Counted from the first letter of the stretch, positions 1 to 9,223 are shown. The stretch: 32,331 bases of DNA from Fomitopsis serialis (GCF_022376445.1 NW_025955390.1:1-32331); one strand, 5' to 3'. Numbers and translations: made by a program. Notes: generated by a model from the letters alone, not told the origin.

Positions 1-449
1 TACACAGCGTATCTCTTCCCGAAGATTGCGAATGAGTTGCTGATACGGGGACTCCTGGGCTGCAAAGTGCTCCAGGCGCTTGTGGAGGGCATCGAGAGCC
101 TTGAGAGTCGGGCCCCGCATGCGAGTCTCGAAGTGGCCCACTTCACGAGTGTATTCGGCATGAGCTTCAAAGACTGCCTGGTGAACAAGAGCATGAGCGG
201 CACGGCAGGAAAGCAGTGGAGAGGACTCACCCGGGCGTAGCAGACTTGGCGGGCCCAGAGGTACCAGGTGCCAAACTCGGGTTGTAGCGGATTCAAATCC
301 AGGGATGGCTTTTTGGCGGCAACAATCCCGATGCGAGCCTCCAGGAGTACCAGCTCGGCGGAGGCACCGAGGCGAAGACCATAGTGCTCGTCGGGGAGAC
401 CAACGTGGATGGCCTGGGACGGGAGGGGTGGCGAGAGGGAGCATGTCAT
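1..449 (-). CDS. partial spliced gene, unrecognised (window edge)
   Basis: Minus-strand gene running off the left edge. Exon 231-449 (73 codons, starting at an in-frame ATG at 449) and exon 1-177 (59 codons) are joined by a phase-0 intron at 178-230 with donor GTGAGT and acceptor CACCAG; both frames are open and read through without stop. The protein starts MTCSLSPPLPSQ, continues with HYGLRLGASAELVLLEARIG and, after the intron, becomes helical and charged (EAHAEYTREVGHFETRM, KALDALHKRLEHF), suggesting a coiled-coil or helical-bundle segment. No catalytic motif is seen and the family is not recognised. The frame stays open for a few codons upstream of 449 and a further 5' exon is possible, so the start is tentative. 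The 3' end lies outside the window. Confidence 0.55.
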   Translation of the reverse strand, partial: MTCSLSPPLPSQAIHVGLPDEHYGLRLGASAELVLLEARIGIVAAKKPSLDLNPLQPEFGTWYLWARQVCYARVSPLHCFPAVPLMLLFTRQSLKLMPNTLVKWATSRLACGARLSRLSMPSTSAWSTLQPRSPRISNSFAIFGKRYAV

Positions 450-1036
450 TGCATTGATGAAAGGCGGTGATGAGCCAGCAGAAAGTGAGAACAGGAGAAT
501 GAAGCGAAAAGGCTGACAGCATGACTTATACCTACCGGCGGGTGTGGGAACGTAGCTGAGCCACACTGATCGGAGCGAAAACACCATATCAGAACGTATT
601 CCCAGCCAATCGGGACACAGAACTGAGCGCCAACAAAGCACAGCCACAGACAACGGATGTCGGGAGGTCCCGATTATGGCAGCGCTTAGACGTGCAGAGG
701 CCCAGGAATGGCAGTTCAGCGAGGAGAGTCACACCGGCGCCGGTAAGCCTTGTGAGGTCTGTTAAGATGTGAGGTGGGCCCACATACGGTGCCGCCGGAT
801 TGGGGTGATGCGGACCAGCGGGGACCGACACTGACCCCCGGAACGAGGCCACTGGGCCGAGCTCAAGCCGGTGGGAGCGAAGTACATGAGGAACCACTAC
901 AAAAAGCTACGCAGAACTGACAGAGGGAATGCAGATGGGAGGGGTGAAAAGACGAAGCGGTACTCGATGTTGGTGGGACTATCGAGTACACGAAGTGAGA
1001 AAGAGACGACGGGGTGAGAAGAGAGAATACGAGAGG
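450..1036. other. 5' flank of the minus gene, no confirmed gene
   Basis: No reading frame here shows convincing coding character. A minus-strand ATG near 586 followed by a GTAGGTATAAG donor-like site could be an additional 5' exon of the gene at 1-449, but no acceptor gives a continuous frame. The rest is probably leader and promoter DNA of that gene. Confidence 0.3.
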
Positions 1037-1044
1037 TATTTATA
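1037..1044 (-). promoter_or_regulatory. TATA-box candidate for the minus gene
   Basis: On the minus strand the sequence reads TATAAATA. It lies about 590 bp upstream of the tentative ATG of the gene at 1-449, so it would imply a long leader or an unseen first exon. Motif match only. Confidence 0.3.
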
Positions 1045-1157
1045 CTACGACAGCCCATGGAGAACAAAGTGAAGGTCCGAGATCGAAACGTCAAAGCGAG
1101 GCATACGCCGCACAGGGGTCGACTGCCACACGCTTTGGCAAGAAGTGAAAGCGCGTT

Positions 1158-1610
1158 GTGTCGCGACGCGGGATGCAATCGTCACGTGTCGTCCTCCTGC
1201 AGACCCTGGACATACTCGTTTGTCCAACCCAGCAAGAACAACTAAACCCTCTGGTCTACCGACCCGCCATCCCGGACACTTACCCCATGAGTCCTGTTAT
1301 CAATATCGAGCATCTCCGATGGTATGAAGAAGCGGATAAGCAATTCGCAGGACTGGATCGCCCTGTTCTGCCCGACCACAGAGGATCCATATTCATGGCA
1401 TCCGAGGAGTACGAAGTGGAGAAGATCGTTTCTTGGCGTGGGAATAAGGCCAAGGGCAACAAGCTAGAGTTCCTGGTCCGATGGAAAGGATCCAGCCCTG
1501 TCCACGACACTTGGGAACCGGCTTCACATCTCCAGAACGCGCACGAGATTTTGAGGGAATTCAAGACCGATAATCGACTGACCCGCTACCCGCGCCTCCA
1601 CAGGCCTCAA
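1158..1610 (+). pseudogene. Ty3/gypsy chromovirus integrase C-terminus with chromodomain
   Basis: Only the tail of a chromovirus polyprotein is present. Counting from 1158, residues about 44-56 (MSPVINIEHLRWY) correspond to the 'HPVFNIEHLKRY' stretch that closes the integrase core in fungal Ty3/gypsy elements. Residues 83-137 (nt about 1404-1568) form a chromodomain: EEYEVEKIVSW, then EFLVRWKGSSP, then DTWEPASHLQNAHEILREF. The conserved aromatic positions Y, W and W are present. In this family the chromodomain directs insertion to modified chromatin. The upstream polyprotein (protease, reverse transcriptase, RNase H, integrase zinc finger and DDE core) is absent, so this is a remnant. A polypurine tract and LTR-like sequence follow. 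Confidence 0.85.
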
Positions 1611-1720
1611 GATTGCTTGACAGCAAAATCCGGATCTCCCTCGTCGGGGTTGACTCAACGAGGCCGGTGCGCTGGTGGTTCCAGGACTTCAAGACAGGTA
1701 GACTGCCGGAAGAGGCGAAC

Positions 1721-1743
1721 GAGAGGTAGAGGAGGAGGATGGA
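1721..1743 (+). other. polypurine tract of the chromovirus remnant
   Basis: A nearly uninterrupted purine run (GAGAGGTAGAGGAGGAGGAT) sits about 110 bp after the chromodomain. This is where an LTR retrotransposon places its plus-strand priming tract, just before the 3' LTR. Confidence 0.5.
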
Positions 1744-1945
1744 CTTTTTCGTGTCGTTGTTACTCTCGGTCGCGCTACCCTGACTCGACACACCCTATGC
1801 TGCCCTACATCGCTGCCTGCCCATTACTATATAAGCCTCATGATCACACCCGACGAAACCACCACCGATTCTCCTGTTGTACTGTAGTATGGCGGGACCA
1901 CGTCTTAGCACATCTGTTCACTTGTTGCGATTTATAAATGCTGAA
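1744..1945 (+). repeat. probable 3' LTR (partial)
   Basis: Sequence immediately after the polypurine tract, containing TATATAAG at 1828-1835, the usual LTR promoter element. No second LTR is in the window, so neither edge can be confirmed by comparison; the end near 1945 is a guess from the change to a CAT microsatellite. Confidence 0.4.
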
Positions 1946-1947
1946 TT

Positions 1948-1971
1948 CATCATCATCATCATCATCATCAT
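1948..1971 (+). repeat. (CAT)8 microsatellite
   Basis: Eight uninterrupted CAT triplets just after the probable LTR. No coding frame is associated. Confidence 0.95.
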
Positions 1972-2253
1972 GACCCGCTACCCGGAAGTCCATAATTAGA
2001 AGTATCATACGTGTCCGGCTCTCTCCTCAATCAGTGCCTCGCATTTACTCGCTATTATACCCTTTAATCACGTCTAGTCCAGGACCCGCGTCCGTGGAGG
2101 CGCGCGGACTGGTGTGCACGTGACCGCATCACGGAACGCGCTGCCACAAGTTCGACTCGAGCGCCTCCGGTCCTCATCCCTCTTCTTTCCCTCGGTGAAC
2201 GGGTTCCCTCTATTTGACTTCTAAAGTAATCTACATTCACTCTATTCTAGTAA

Positions 2254-3563
2254 TCATGCCATCAAGCAATTGGCTCTCGCACTCAGAATGGCGAGCTCTC
2301 AGTCCATTCCAAGCTCTCGCGCCAGCGAATAGCTCGCGCGCCTACGGCGCCAGTTCCTATGCCTCGTCGATCGCGCCTCGAGGCTCTCGACCACTTCCTT
2401 TCCCATCTTGCGGCCCACCAGCTTCGCCAGCTGCTTGGTCCGAGCCTATACGGAAGTCGGTGGGCGCTACATCGCCGAGCAAGTGCCCGCGGGCATCAAG
2501 CGCCGAGCTACTTGCTCCTGACTTCCACCTCGCTCCTGGTCCCACCTCGCGCCCCAGACTCCACTCTGCTCGAGGCACCACTCTCGCGGGCGACCGTTGA
2601 GATGACCACCGAGTAGTGCGGAACTGCCGCGCGCTCGGTAGTCACCCCGCTGACGCCAGTCCAAGGCCCAAAGTCGAGCAACTGCCCACACACCCTCGAG
2701 AGTCCGACTCGTCAAACTCCCGACTCGAGGTCCCGTCCACGGCGCGGACGACGCACGCGCAGCGTGTCTGCAAGTCCCACGAACAAGCCACGTTGGCGCA
2801 TGCAAGAGCAAGCACCGAGAAGGCCGTACAGACAGCGCCGGCGAGCAACGCGCTTTGCATCTGCAGGACCTCGCAAGACGCGTCGACGCGCGCCCCAAGG
2901 CCCCCAGAGGATGCTTCCGCCAGCTCGAGGACGAGCCGCTGCGAAAGGACGAGCAGGGAGGTCGACGGGCAGGAGTACCGCGTCAGGTCGACTCTGGTGA
3001 GTACCTCAGTTCCCCAGTTTCCACCTTCCTCGCCCTTGCACACGCGTTGCATGCTTCCGACCCCGTACTCTCCTCGTCCTCATTCCGCGAACACGTCCTC
3101 GATCGATGCACTCGCCTCCAAGCGCTGCCCTCATCCTCACACTGTCATCCATCCGCTGCCCTCTCCTTTGCTCGCCGTCCATCCATCGTCATCTTCGGAT
3201 CTTGGCTTTCTGTCGCGCGAGGAACGTCAAGCCCACGTCCGCGCGCTCCACGCCTGGGTGAAGGCCGCTGCTGAACGGGCGGCGCTTGCACCAAAGCATT
3301 GAAGGGACACTCCGCCCATCTCGGTTCTCGATCCTTCCACGGCCTATGCAATCCCTCTCTCGGAAGGCCCCCAAGGCGATTGCCAAGTAGCGCAATACCG
3401 CCCCGCTGGCACAAACTCGTTGCGTGAATACTGGCAAGTCCGTGTCGGCGCGTTCCATGCCAGAGAAACGGCCGCGGCCGAACGAGCTGCTCTCGAGCTT
3501 GCCCCAAGGTTCCCGGAGGATGCCCCGTCCGTAGCAAGACCGAGCAGACGTGAGGGAGTATGA
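2254..3563 (+). pseudogene. broken plus-strand gene, unrecognised, Ser/Pro/Arg-rich
   Basis: From the ATG at 2254 one reading frame stays open to about 3563 except for TGA stops at 2598-2600 and 3300-3302. The product starts MPSSNWLSHSEWRALSPF, is rich in Ser, Pro and Arg, and becomes more protein-like at the end: REERQAHVRALHAWVKAAAE before the second stop, then SVLDPSTAYAIPLSEGPQGD, and NSLREYWQVRVGAFHARETA with AAERAALELAPRFPEDAPSV. The sequence 'AAAERAAL' occurs on both sides of the second stop, which suggests an internal duplication. A GTGAGTACC donor at about 3000 may mark a real intron. Placed after an LTR remnant it could be a decayed retrotransposon gag gene, but no zinc knuckle is visible. 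Family not recognised. Confidence 0.35.
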
Positions 3564-3815
3564 GAGAAGGAGTCAGGCACGAGGGCGTTGGATTGGAAGG
3601 TCGACAGAGAAGGGACGCGAGCAGAGTCGACCGCAGCCGACGCCTCGACGCCCCCATGCCATGCTCGCTCGCCTGCTTCCGGACCCGTTCACTCCGTTCC
3701 TCCGTCCCTCCTCGTGCTCACTTCGCAACCCGCGTGCTCTCCCCGCTCCACGTCGCCCGAACCGCACCCTTCACCGCCGTCGACTGAGAAGTTGGTTCTG
3801 TAGCATCCAGCGTCC

Positions 3816-4304
3816 TCAGCGTCGAAGGGGCGGCCGTCGGGAGCGCGGGGGAGAGGCTAGGACCATTGGCGAATCCGGACGAGGAGGAGGCGTCACGGCA
3901 ATTCTGGGCGGCGAACGCGAAGCTGGAGACGGAATAGTGAATCCGCCAGGTGCAGGGTCATTGACCCATCCTTCGTTGATGTTTTCGAAGAACGAGGCGG
4001 CTTGTTCGGTCCCCGCTGCGGCATACGGCGGCGCGGCAGTGATCGCGCTCGACGCAGCCTGAGGGGACGGGACACGGGGCTTCGCCGCCACAACGTCCGC
4101 GCGGCAGGTATCGCGCCAGACTCAGCTGGGAAAGCGCGTTGGAAAGAGAGAGGGGGGTTGTCGTCTGTGATTGCCGTCATTCCGTATTTGACTTTCCAGC
4201 TTTCGATGAGGTTGTTCTCGTCGCTGTCTTGGTCGGCTTGCTCCGCTTGTAGACACTTTCGAGTCTTCTTACCAATGAACTTGGGAAGAGCGTGCATCTC
4301 GTCG
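3816..4304 (-). pseudogene. truncated minus-strand gene with one frameshift, unrecognised
   Basis: The first part (4304 to about 4110) reads DDEMHALPKFIGKKTRKCLQ, then QADQDSDENNLIESWKVKYG and MTAITDDNPPLSFQRAFPAE. Around 4100 the good frame shifts by one base and continues as AAKPRVPSPQAASSAITAAP, then SFFENINEGWVNDPAPGG, and a Pro/Ser/Arg-rich tail ending at a stop at 3816. Both halves look coding, so the one-base shift is either decay or a sequence error. Upstream the gene is cut at the G-rich tag at 4312; a stop codon lies in frame inside the tag. No domain is recognised. Confidence 0.4.
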
Positions 4305-4311
4305 TCCCAGT

Positions 4312-4364
4312 ATTATAGGGGATTTTCGACCAATGTTCGGGGTCAGGGCGGGGTCAGGGCGAGG
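4312..4364 (+). repeat. G-rich tag, copy A
   Basis: Reads ATTATAGGGGATTTTCGACC, then AATGTTC, followed by two direct GGGGTCAGGGC units. Nearly the same block occurs at 10690-10742 and 16881-16942. In all three places it sits against the upstream end of a truncated minus-strand coding frame and precedes hairpin repeats. Interpreted as one end of an unclassified repeat element. Confidence 0.7.
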
Positions 4365-4420
4365 TTTTCACAAAAAACCAGACCTCTGCGCATGGGGAAC
4401 ACCCATCTTCTTCCTTTTTC

Positions 4421-4457
4421 TACCCACACTCGCACTACACGCGCCATTGCGGGTAAA
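4421..4457. repeat. degenerate hairpin-family copy
   Basis: Outer arms TACCC and GGGTA with a decayed core (CACTCGCACTACACGCGCCA). The weakest member of the TTACCCGC/GCGGGTAA hairpin family. Confidence 0.4.
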
Positions 4458-4475
4458 GCACGGCTGTCCGAAAAT

Positions 4476-4515
4476 GGTTACCCGCACTCGCGCTGCAGCG
4501 CGAGTGCGGGTAACC
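4476..4515. repeat. perfect 40-bp palindrome (hairpin family)
   Basis: GGTTACCCGCACTCGCGCTG followed by its exact reverse complement, no mismatch and no spacer; the centre is CTGCAG. Confidence 0.95.
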
Positions 4516-4547
4516 GTACATAAATTCTCGTGTTGTGGTAGTGTTTT

Positions 4548-4579
4548 ACCCTCATCCGTGCGCCAGCACGGATGCGGGT
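4548..4579. repeat. hairpin-family copy, divergent core
   Basis: Arms ACCCTCATCCGTGC and GCACGGATGCGGGT with a 4-nt loop and one mismatch. The core has replaced CGCGC by CCGTGC on both arms, so pairing is kept. Confidence 0.8.
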
Positions 4580-4859
4580 CAGCACATTCCATGCATGCAT
4601 ACTGATTCAACCCGCACTGGCGCTGGCAGCGCCAACGCGGGTGTGCTATACCACATATGTGACCTGTTACCCGCACTCGCGCTGGTGACGCGAATGGGGG
4701 TAGAGACAGTACAATAATTGTACGCATTGTTACCCCATTCGCGTCACCAGCGCGAGTGCGGGTAACAGGTCACATATGTGGTATAGCACACCCGCGTTGG
4801 CGCTGCCAGCGCCAGTGCGGGTTGAATCAGTATGCATGCATGGAATGTGCGGCTGACCC
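4576..4859. repeat. 284-bp nested palindrome
   Basis: Left arm 4576-4702 and right arm 4731-4859 are reverse complements over about 125 bp; by eye they differ only by a 3-nt and a 1-nt indel. The 28-nt spacer itself contains GTACAAT-A-ATTGTAC (4709-4723). Each arm also contains two members of the small hairpin family, so the structure is a hairpin made of hairpins. It lies just before the splice acceptor at 4866-4871 of the downstream plus-strand gene, so it may be intronic. Confidence 0.95.
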
Positions 4860-4871
4860 ATCACCTTTCAG

Positions 4872-5586
4872 TTATTACTTGTGCTGATGGATGAGAGCGT
4901 CGCACGCGACCTGCGACTGGAGAACATGTTCGTGGTCAACTTTGACAACCTTCCACCTGATATGCGAACCGGAGAGTACGTTCGTGTTATGCGGCACTGT
5001 GTGATTTACTGGGCTGACCTCAATGTTCACCAGGGTGTTGTATCAGAACATCATCATCCAGCTCATCGCACGAACGCTCAGCCCCGACATCCAGCTGCCC
5101 TTGCGAGAGCACCTTGTGGTCTTTGAACCAAAAGTACGTCTCCAATTTCTTTTATCTGCCAGTGCTGCTAGCAGTCTGACCTGTGTGTGACAGGTATTTC
5201 CTGCGGTGTATCATTGGACCACCTTCCCCATATCGTGCCTGCTGGTGGAGCTCTTCGAGGACTTTAGCCAATTCCTGCGCGAGCGGAACATCATCCCGCC
5301 CACGCAAATTGAGCTGGTGGCCCTTCTGGAGCGATGCCTTGCATACGCATACACTGGCAGCGGCAAGGTCCTCATGATGTCCCTCATGGATCAGCTCCTG
5401 ATCTCTCGTGGTCTCTTGTGGGACTCTTTGCCTGTCTTTCACCCTCACATATTTCACTTCGCCTTGGTCGAGTCTGGTGCAGTCCGCATCAAGGCAGAAT
5501 CCTGGCCATGTCGCGGGGCGGAGCGAGAGCCGATCATGGTGTCTCTGCGTGCAGTCCAGTTGACTTGGGGATCGTCTCCTGCGGCG
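4872..5586 (+). CDS. partial spliced gene, unrecognised
   Basis: Three exons join cleanly: 4872-4975, 5034-5133 and 5194-5586 (199 codons). The introns are 58 and 60 nt with GTACGT donors, CTGAC branch sites and CAG acceptors, in phases 2 and 0. A CTTTCAG acceptor directly precedes 4872 and a GTGAGT donor follows 5586, so both ends continue into exons not found; the first internal ATG is at 4887. The protein contains ENMFVVNFDNLPPDM, VLYQNIIIQLIARTLSPDIQ, PAVYHWTTFPISCLLVELFE and PPTQIELVALLERCLAYAYT. It is mostly helical, with no zinc, nucleotide-binding or catalytic motif that I can name. The putative flanking introns hold hairpin-family repeats, and no continuation is seen after 5586, so it is probably interrupted. 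It may be a gene carried by a mobile element. Confidence 0.65.
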
Positions 5587-5612
5587 GTGAGTCTTCTTCT
5601 CCATGCAATTAT

Positions 5613-5648
5613 TATCCCGCATTCGCGCACTGGGCGCGAGTGCGGGTA
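5613..5648. repeat. hairpin-family copy in intron-like DNA
   Basis: Arms TATCCCGCATTCGCGC and GCGCGAGTGCGGGTA with a short loop; one G-T wobble. It starts 26 bp after the splice donor at 5587. Confidence 0.85.
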
Positions 5649-5673
5649 GACGTGTCTCTTTTGTTTGCATGAT

Positions 5674-5709
5674 TTACCCGCACTCACGCAGAGTGCGCCA
5701 GTGCGGGTA
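5674..5709. repeat. hairpin-family copy
   Basis: TTACCCGCACT pairs with AGTGCGGGTAA; the core is partly unpaired (CACGCAGAGTGCGCC). A lone left arm (TTTACCCGCATTTGCAC) follows at about 5738. Confidence 0.8.
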
Positions 5710-6017
5710 AGAGTTCCTATTTTGTTGTGTTGTTTACCCGCATTTGCACTGGCTGGAGGTAGATCACCTATGTCTGCACCTATCAGTCTGCAACTCTCCT
5801 TATGATCACTGAGTATGATGGTTGTTATTGTGGAAAAATACTTACACTTACAACAGCTTGCAACTTACTTATTGTGTAGGAATTGCTACTTAGTTGACAC
5901 GTGACCCATACACCTTTGACATCAATTCACTTCATTTCACAACCTTTGCCACGGATTGCCAATGCAGTTCTTCATTCACTGCTTCATGTCATCCATAGTA
6001 TTACAATGCCAATGCAT

Positions 6018-6047
6018 GCCAGACCTGGGCTTCACCACAGGTCTGGC
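6018..6047. repeat. GCCAG-type hairpin 1
   Basis: GCCAGACCTG pairs with CAGGTCTGGC across a 10-nt loop; preceded by ATGCCAATGCAT. Confidence 0.85.
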
Positions 6048-6103
6048 GGTAGGCCTTTCATTCTATGCTCCATGTTACTTTTCAGGTGAAATGCCAATGC
6101 AAT

Positions 6104-6131
6104 GCCAGCCCGTGGCGGACCACGGGCTGGC
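6104..6131. repeat. GCCAG-type hairpin 2
   Basis: GCCAGCCCGTGG and CCACGGGCTGGC form a perfect 12-bp stem with a 4-nt loop; preceded by ATGCCAATGCAA as in the first copy. The inner stem differs from copy 1 but pairing is kept. Confidence 0.9.
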
Positions 6132-6665
6132 GACATTTGATTCATTCAGCAGTGCTGCCTGTTACTCTTTTGATTATTGATGTATATTTTCGCAGTGCTT
6201 ACTACTTCCCATTACTGACATGTGATCTGGATTTGCTTTCCTGTTATTGACATGTCCTGATCTCCCAGTCATGATGTGTCTTGTATTTCCTGTTACTCAT
6301 GCTTCCCATTTATTGCCTGTAGCTACTTAGGTATGCTCCCACTGTGTGATGCCCATTTTGTGCGGGAATCCCACCTCAGGGACACCTCAGGCAAGTATTC
6401 TGTAGGTGCAGGCGAGCAGAAGGCGCCCGAGCTGTTGCTGCCCATTTCTCCCATTACACAGGTACTGTTTCCCATAGCTGTTCTCTTCCCAGGATTCCCG
6501 TTGTCGCTGACATGCCCGTTTTGCCTGAATGTAGCCAGGAAATCCTGCCTCAGGGATGCCTTGGGCGGGATCGCGTAGGCGCCCTAAAGTGTACGTGCTG
6601 GTTATGAGTGACATTGTGACCAGTCAGCACAATGCACATAATGGGGTCAAACTACTGGTTTGTTA

Positions 6666-7410
6666 CCCGGCCACCCGACGTGAGATTCGCCTATAGTTGC
6701 CCGGCCACCCGACGTCGGCCGACGGTGTGACTCCGCCGTTGTTGTCCGGGTCGGCCGACGGTCAAAATATCCGGGCGCGCGCGGATGGGCCGACGGGTCG
6801 AACCGCGATGGTGTTCCCGTCGCGGCCGCCCACCAGAGCTCGCAGGGTGTGTGCTGGGATTGGCATTGTGTGCCGTCATCCCCCGCGGGTCGGCCGACGG
6901 TGAGATGTTGGGGGGCTCACAGGTCGGCCGACGGTCAAAACTCACCATATACACCCTGACGGCCGAGCGTGCTCCGGATGCATCTGTACCCCGTCGGCCG
7001 GCGGTCGGACAGGACGTTGGTCCCATGGCGGCCGGCCATTAGGCAAACCATGGCATTCTGGCCGGCCGAGGGACCGCGGATCGACACCATTGGGATTGCT
7101 TTTCAGGGGAACCAATATTGCCCGGTCGGCCGACACCTCGTTTCAACGGTCCCATTGCGGCCGCAGCGACGTGTTTTCTACAATGCATGCATCTCCACCC
7201 GGTCGGCCGACACTGCACTACTGTAATGATGCCTGGTGGGCCGCCGTCCGGACGCATTGTTGTGACCTGGCCGGCCGACCCCTTGTGAACCCGCTGATAT
7301 CCGAGCGGCCGGTCGTGATAATTGATAACAAATGTGCTGTCCATTCAATGTCTCGGCCGGACCCAAGTGGAAGGTATCTCCTTCCGGGATATATGTGTCG
7401 GCCGGTTGTC
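6666..7410. repeat. CGGCCG-rich subterminal region of a KDZ-type element
   Basis: About 17 copies of CGGCCG or close variants occur in about 740 bp, most often as GTCGGCCGAC followed by GGT, at irregular spacing of 30-80 bp (for example near 6714, 6751, 6890, 6923, 6993, 7121, 7201, 7399). It begins with two copies of CCCGGCCACCCGACGT. No gene is seen. The position directly upstream of the TET/JBP-like gene and the motif density fit a transposon subterminal array that binds transposase. The array is CpG-rich and so would be rich in methylation targets. The role is inferred. Confidence 0.6.
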
Positions 7411-7753
7411 TGTGTGTTCCTTTCCTTCGTGCCCGCTGGTAAATCACATTTTGCGTATCCCACACACCACCAGAGCACACCCTCAGCATTGCGGATGCAG
7501 CCCGGATGCGCCCTAATGCAGCACTTCAATCACTGCGTAATCATGATAACGATGCACCCCCCCCGGAGAGTCCGGCCCGAGATCCCATAATGAACTGATC
7601 ACAAGGAGATCTGCCCGATCTTCCGGGAATGTAAGACCATTACTAGACATTTACCAGCCACAGCTTTTGCATGCGACTGTTGTACAAACTATACAGACCC
7701 ACCGAAGATCTCATCGAACCTTGCCGACCTGATCAACACAGTCTCCTCCCGCC

Positions 7754-9001
7754 ATGCCGCACGAAAATCTCGACATGCGTGTATCCACTTATATGGTTAC
7801 GTTGTACGATTACAAACTGGCTTGTTCGGCTGGGACTGCCGGGCAGAATGCGTCACCCGCGCCGGACCCCGACTTTAGTCCGGAAATGATCGGCCAGGCA
7901 CACCAAATGGTCGACATCATTGCTGAAGCCTTTTCTCGTCGATGTGAGCATGGTCTATGCCTTGGCAACACGCCTAAGCTCACTGCATAGCCAAGTTTTC
8001 GTGGATTGGAATGCAGAGGATTATGCGGAGGCTATCCCGGCGGAAATCTCTGACCGGACAATGCCCCGCCTTCATCGCGCCATGAAGGAATTCCCGCCCC
8101 TTGAACTTGGCGACGGTATCTTCACACAGCCCGCCACCGCCATCGATGCAGCGGGACATATACTGCTTTGGTACCTGCCTGGTATCCTAACGGCCGCGCA
8201 GAAGGCAAGCCTTGTACCTTCCCGGGGTATCCATTGATGCTAACTCACAAACCCCTCAGATTAAGATATGGGAAAATGCTTTCCTACTCAATCCCATGCT
8301 CGAGAAGTGTCGTCCGCAGCCTTCGCAAACATGGCGGAAGCATCCGGACAACTTCGCGGCAACCGGACAATGGGAAAGCTTGGACCCCGGCTGCATATCT
8401 TTCTCTCCGGGTTGGTACCAGCAAGGTCACCAGGTACGCAGCATTGAGCAGCAGCAGTGCTGGACCAACATTGTCTCTCCAGGGTACTACGTATCCGCCA
8501 CAGGTGTCCTCGACGTTGTCAGATCAACAATCTCCCGGCCGGGATTGGTTGCGGGCAATGACAGAGCAGCACGCCCTCATTGCAGGCATGCTCCGGATAA
8601 TTCATCCGGAGTTGCATGCTATGGGCTATGCGGCCCTCGCCTCAACTCGGATTTGTCCCAACATCGCGGACGTTCTCCCCTTGTGGGGTAATCCATTCAA
8701 CGCGATGTCCGTTATAACCAACCGCCGAACGCCACTCCACGTCGACAGAATCTCGGCAAAGGATTTGTACGATCTCCTTATAACAATTGGGGGGGACGAC
8801 AACACGGTGTTAGAGCTCCCGACCCTCGGCCTCACATTGCAGTACGCCGGCGGGTGCGCGGCTTTGTTCTCCGGTTCCCTGCTCCCTCATTCCGTGTCAC
8901 GTTCTAATAGGGAGAGGCTATGCGTAGTATACTACATGAGGCCCCAAGTGCATACATGGGCCAACGTTAGGAAGACCAGTTGGCTAACGGTCGACTTCTA
9001 G
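7754..9001 (+). CDS. fungal TET/JBP-like 2OG-Fe(II) dioxygenase
   Basis: Spliced exons 7754-7943, 7996-8213, 8260-8433 and 8483-9001 give about 366 aa. The introns are 52, 46 and 49 nt; the second has a CTAAC branch, and the first uses an AAG acceptor, so it is less certain. The last exon carries the family core. 'TPLHVDR' gives the iron-binding HxD pair (codon 8738-8740 is the His), then DLYDLLITIGG, a double-stranded beta-helix strand. 'SGSLLPHSVS' gives the distal His, and RERLCVVYYMRP carries the Arg expected to bind 2-oxoglutarate. Fungal TET/JBP enzymes oxidise 5-methylcytosine and are known to travel with KDZ transposons; a KDZ transposase fragment lies convergent just downstream. All key residues are present, so it may be active. 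The N-terminus is uncertain: an alternative frame from about 7640 (NLADLINTVSSRHAARKS) could join through a 43-nt intron. Confidence 0.75.
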
Positions 9002-9111
9002 CTAGCTATCAGCAATTTTGCCTGTATTTCATGACCCGAAACATTGTTGAACTGCTTGGTTCTGCCACGGTAGTGCACCATCACAGCATTAAAAGGGGAC
9101 GTGTCCTCCGC

Positions 9112-9223
9112 CGGACGCCCGCCACCGGACACCCGCCACCGGACGCCCGCCACCGGACACCCGCCACCGGACGCCCGCCACCGGACGCCCGCCACCGGAC
9201 ACCCGCCACCGGACACCCGCCAC
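9112..9223 (+). repeat. 14-bp minisatellite, 8 units
   Basis: Eight consecutive units of CGGAC-R-CCCGCCAC, the only variable base being R (G, A, G, A, G, G, A, A in order), followed by a decayed unit. It separates the convergent 3' ends of the dioxygenase and transposase genes. Confidence 0.95.

Larger units (their letters stand above)
5750..6660. other. AT-richer non-coding stretch with local repeats
   Basis: No gene is seen. It contains a second hairpin type (6018-6047 and 6104-6131), many CCTGTTA and TTCCCAT strings, and two diverged direct copies about 173 bp apart (ATCCCACCTCAGGGACACC near 6368 and ATCCTGCCTCAGGGATGCC near 6541), each preceded by ATGCCC-TTTTG. It looks like a decayed tandem or transposon tail. 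Confidence 0.5.

Noticed and set aside
589..1227. Minus frames of 102, 93 and 60 aa
   Set aside because: They overlap each other in different frames, cross a TATA box, and none has protein-like composition.
4312..4364. Helitron terminus
   Set aside because: The tag lacks a 5' TC start or a 3' hairpin followed by CTRR, and no Rep/helicase frame is present in the window.
9112..9223. CRISPR-like regular array
   Set aside because: Units are contiguous 14-bp repeats with no spacers, in a eukaryotic intron-bearing context.
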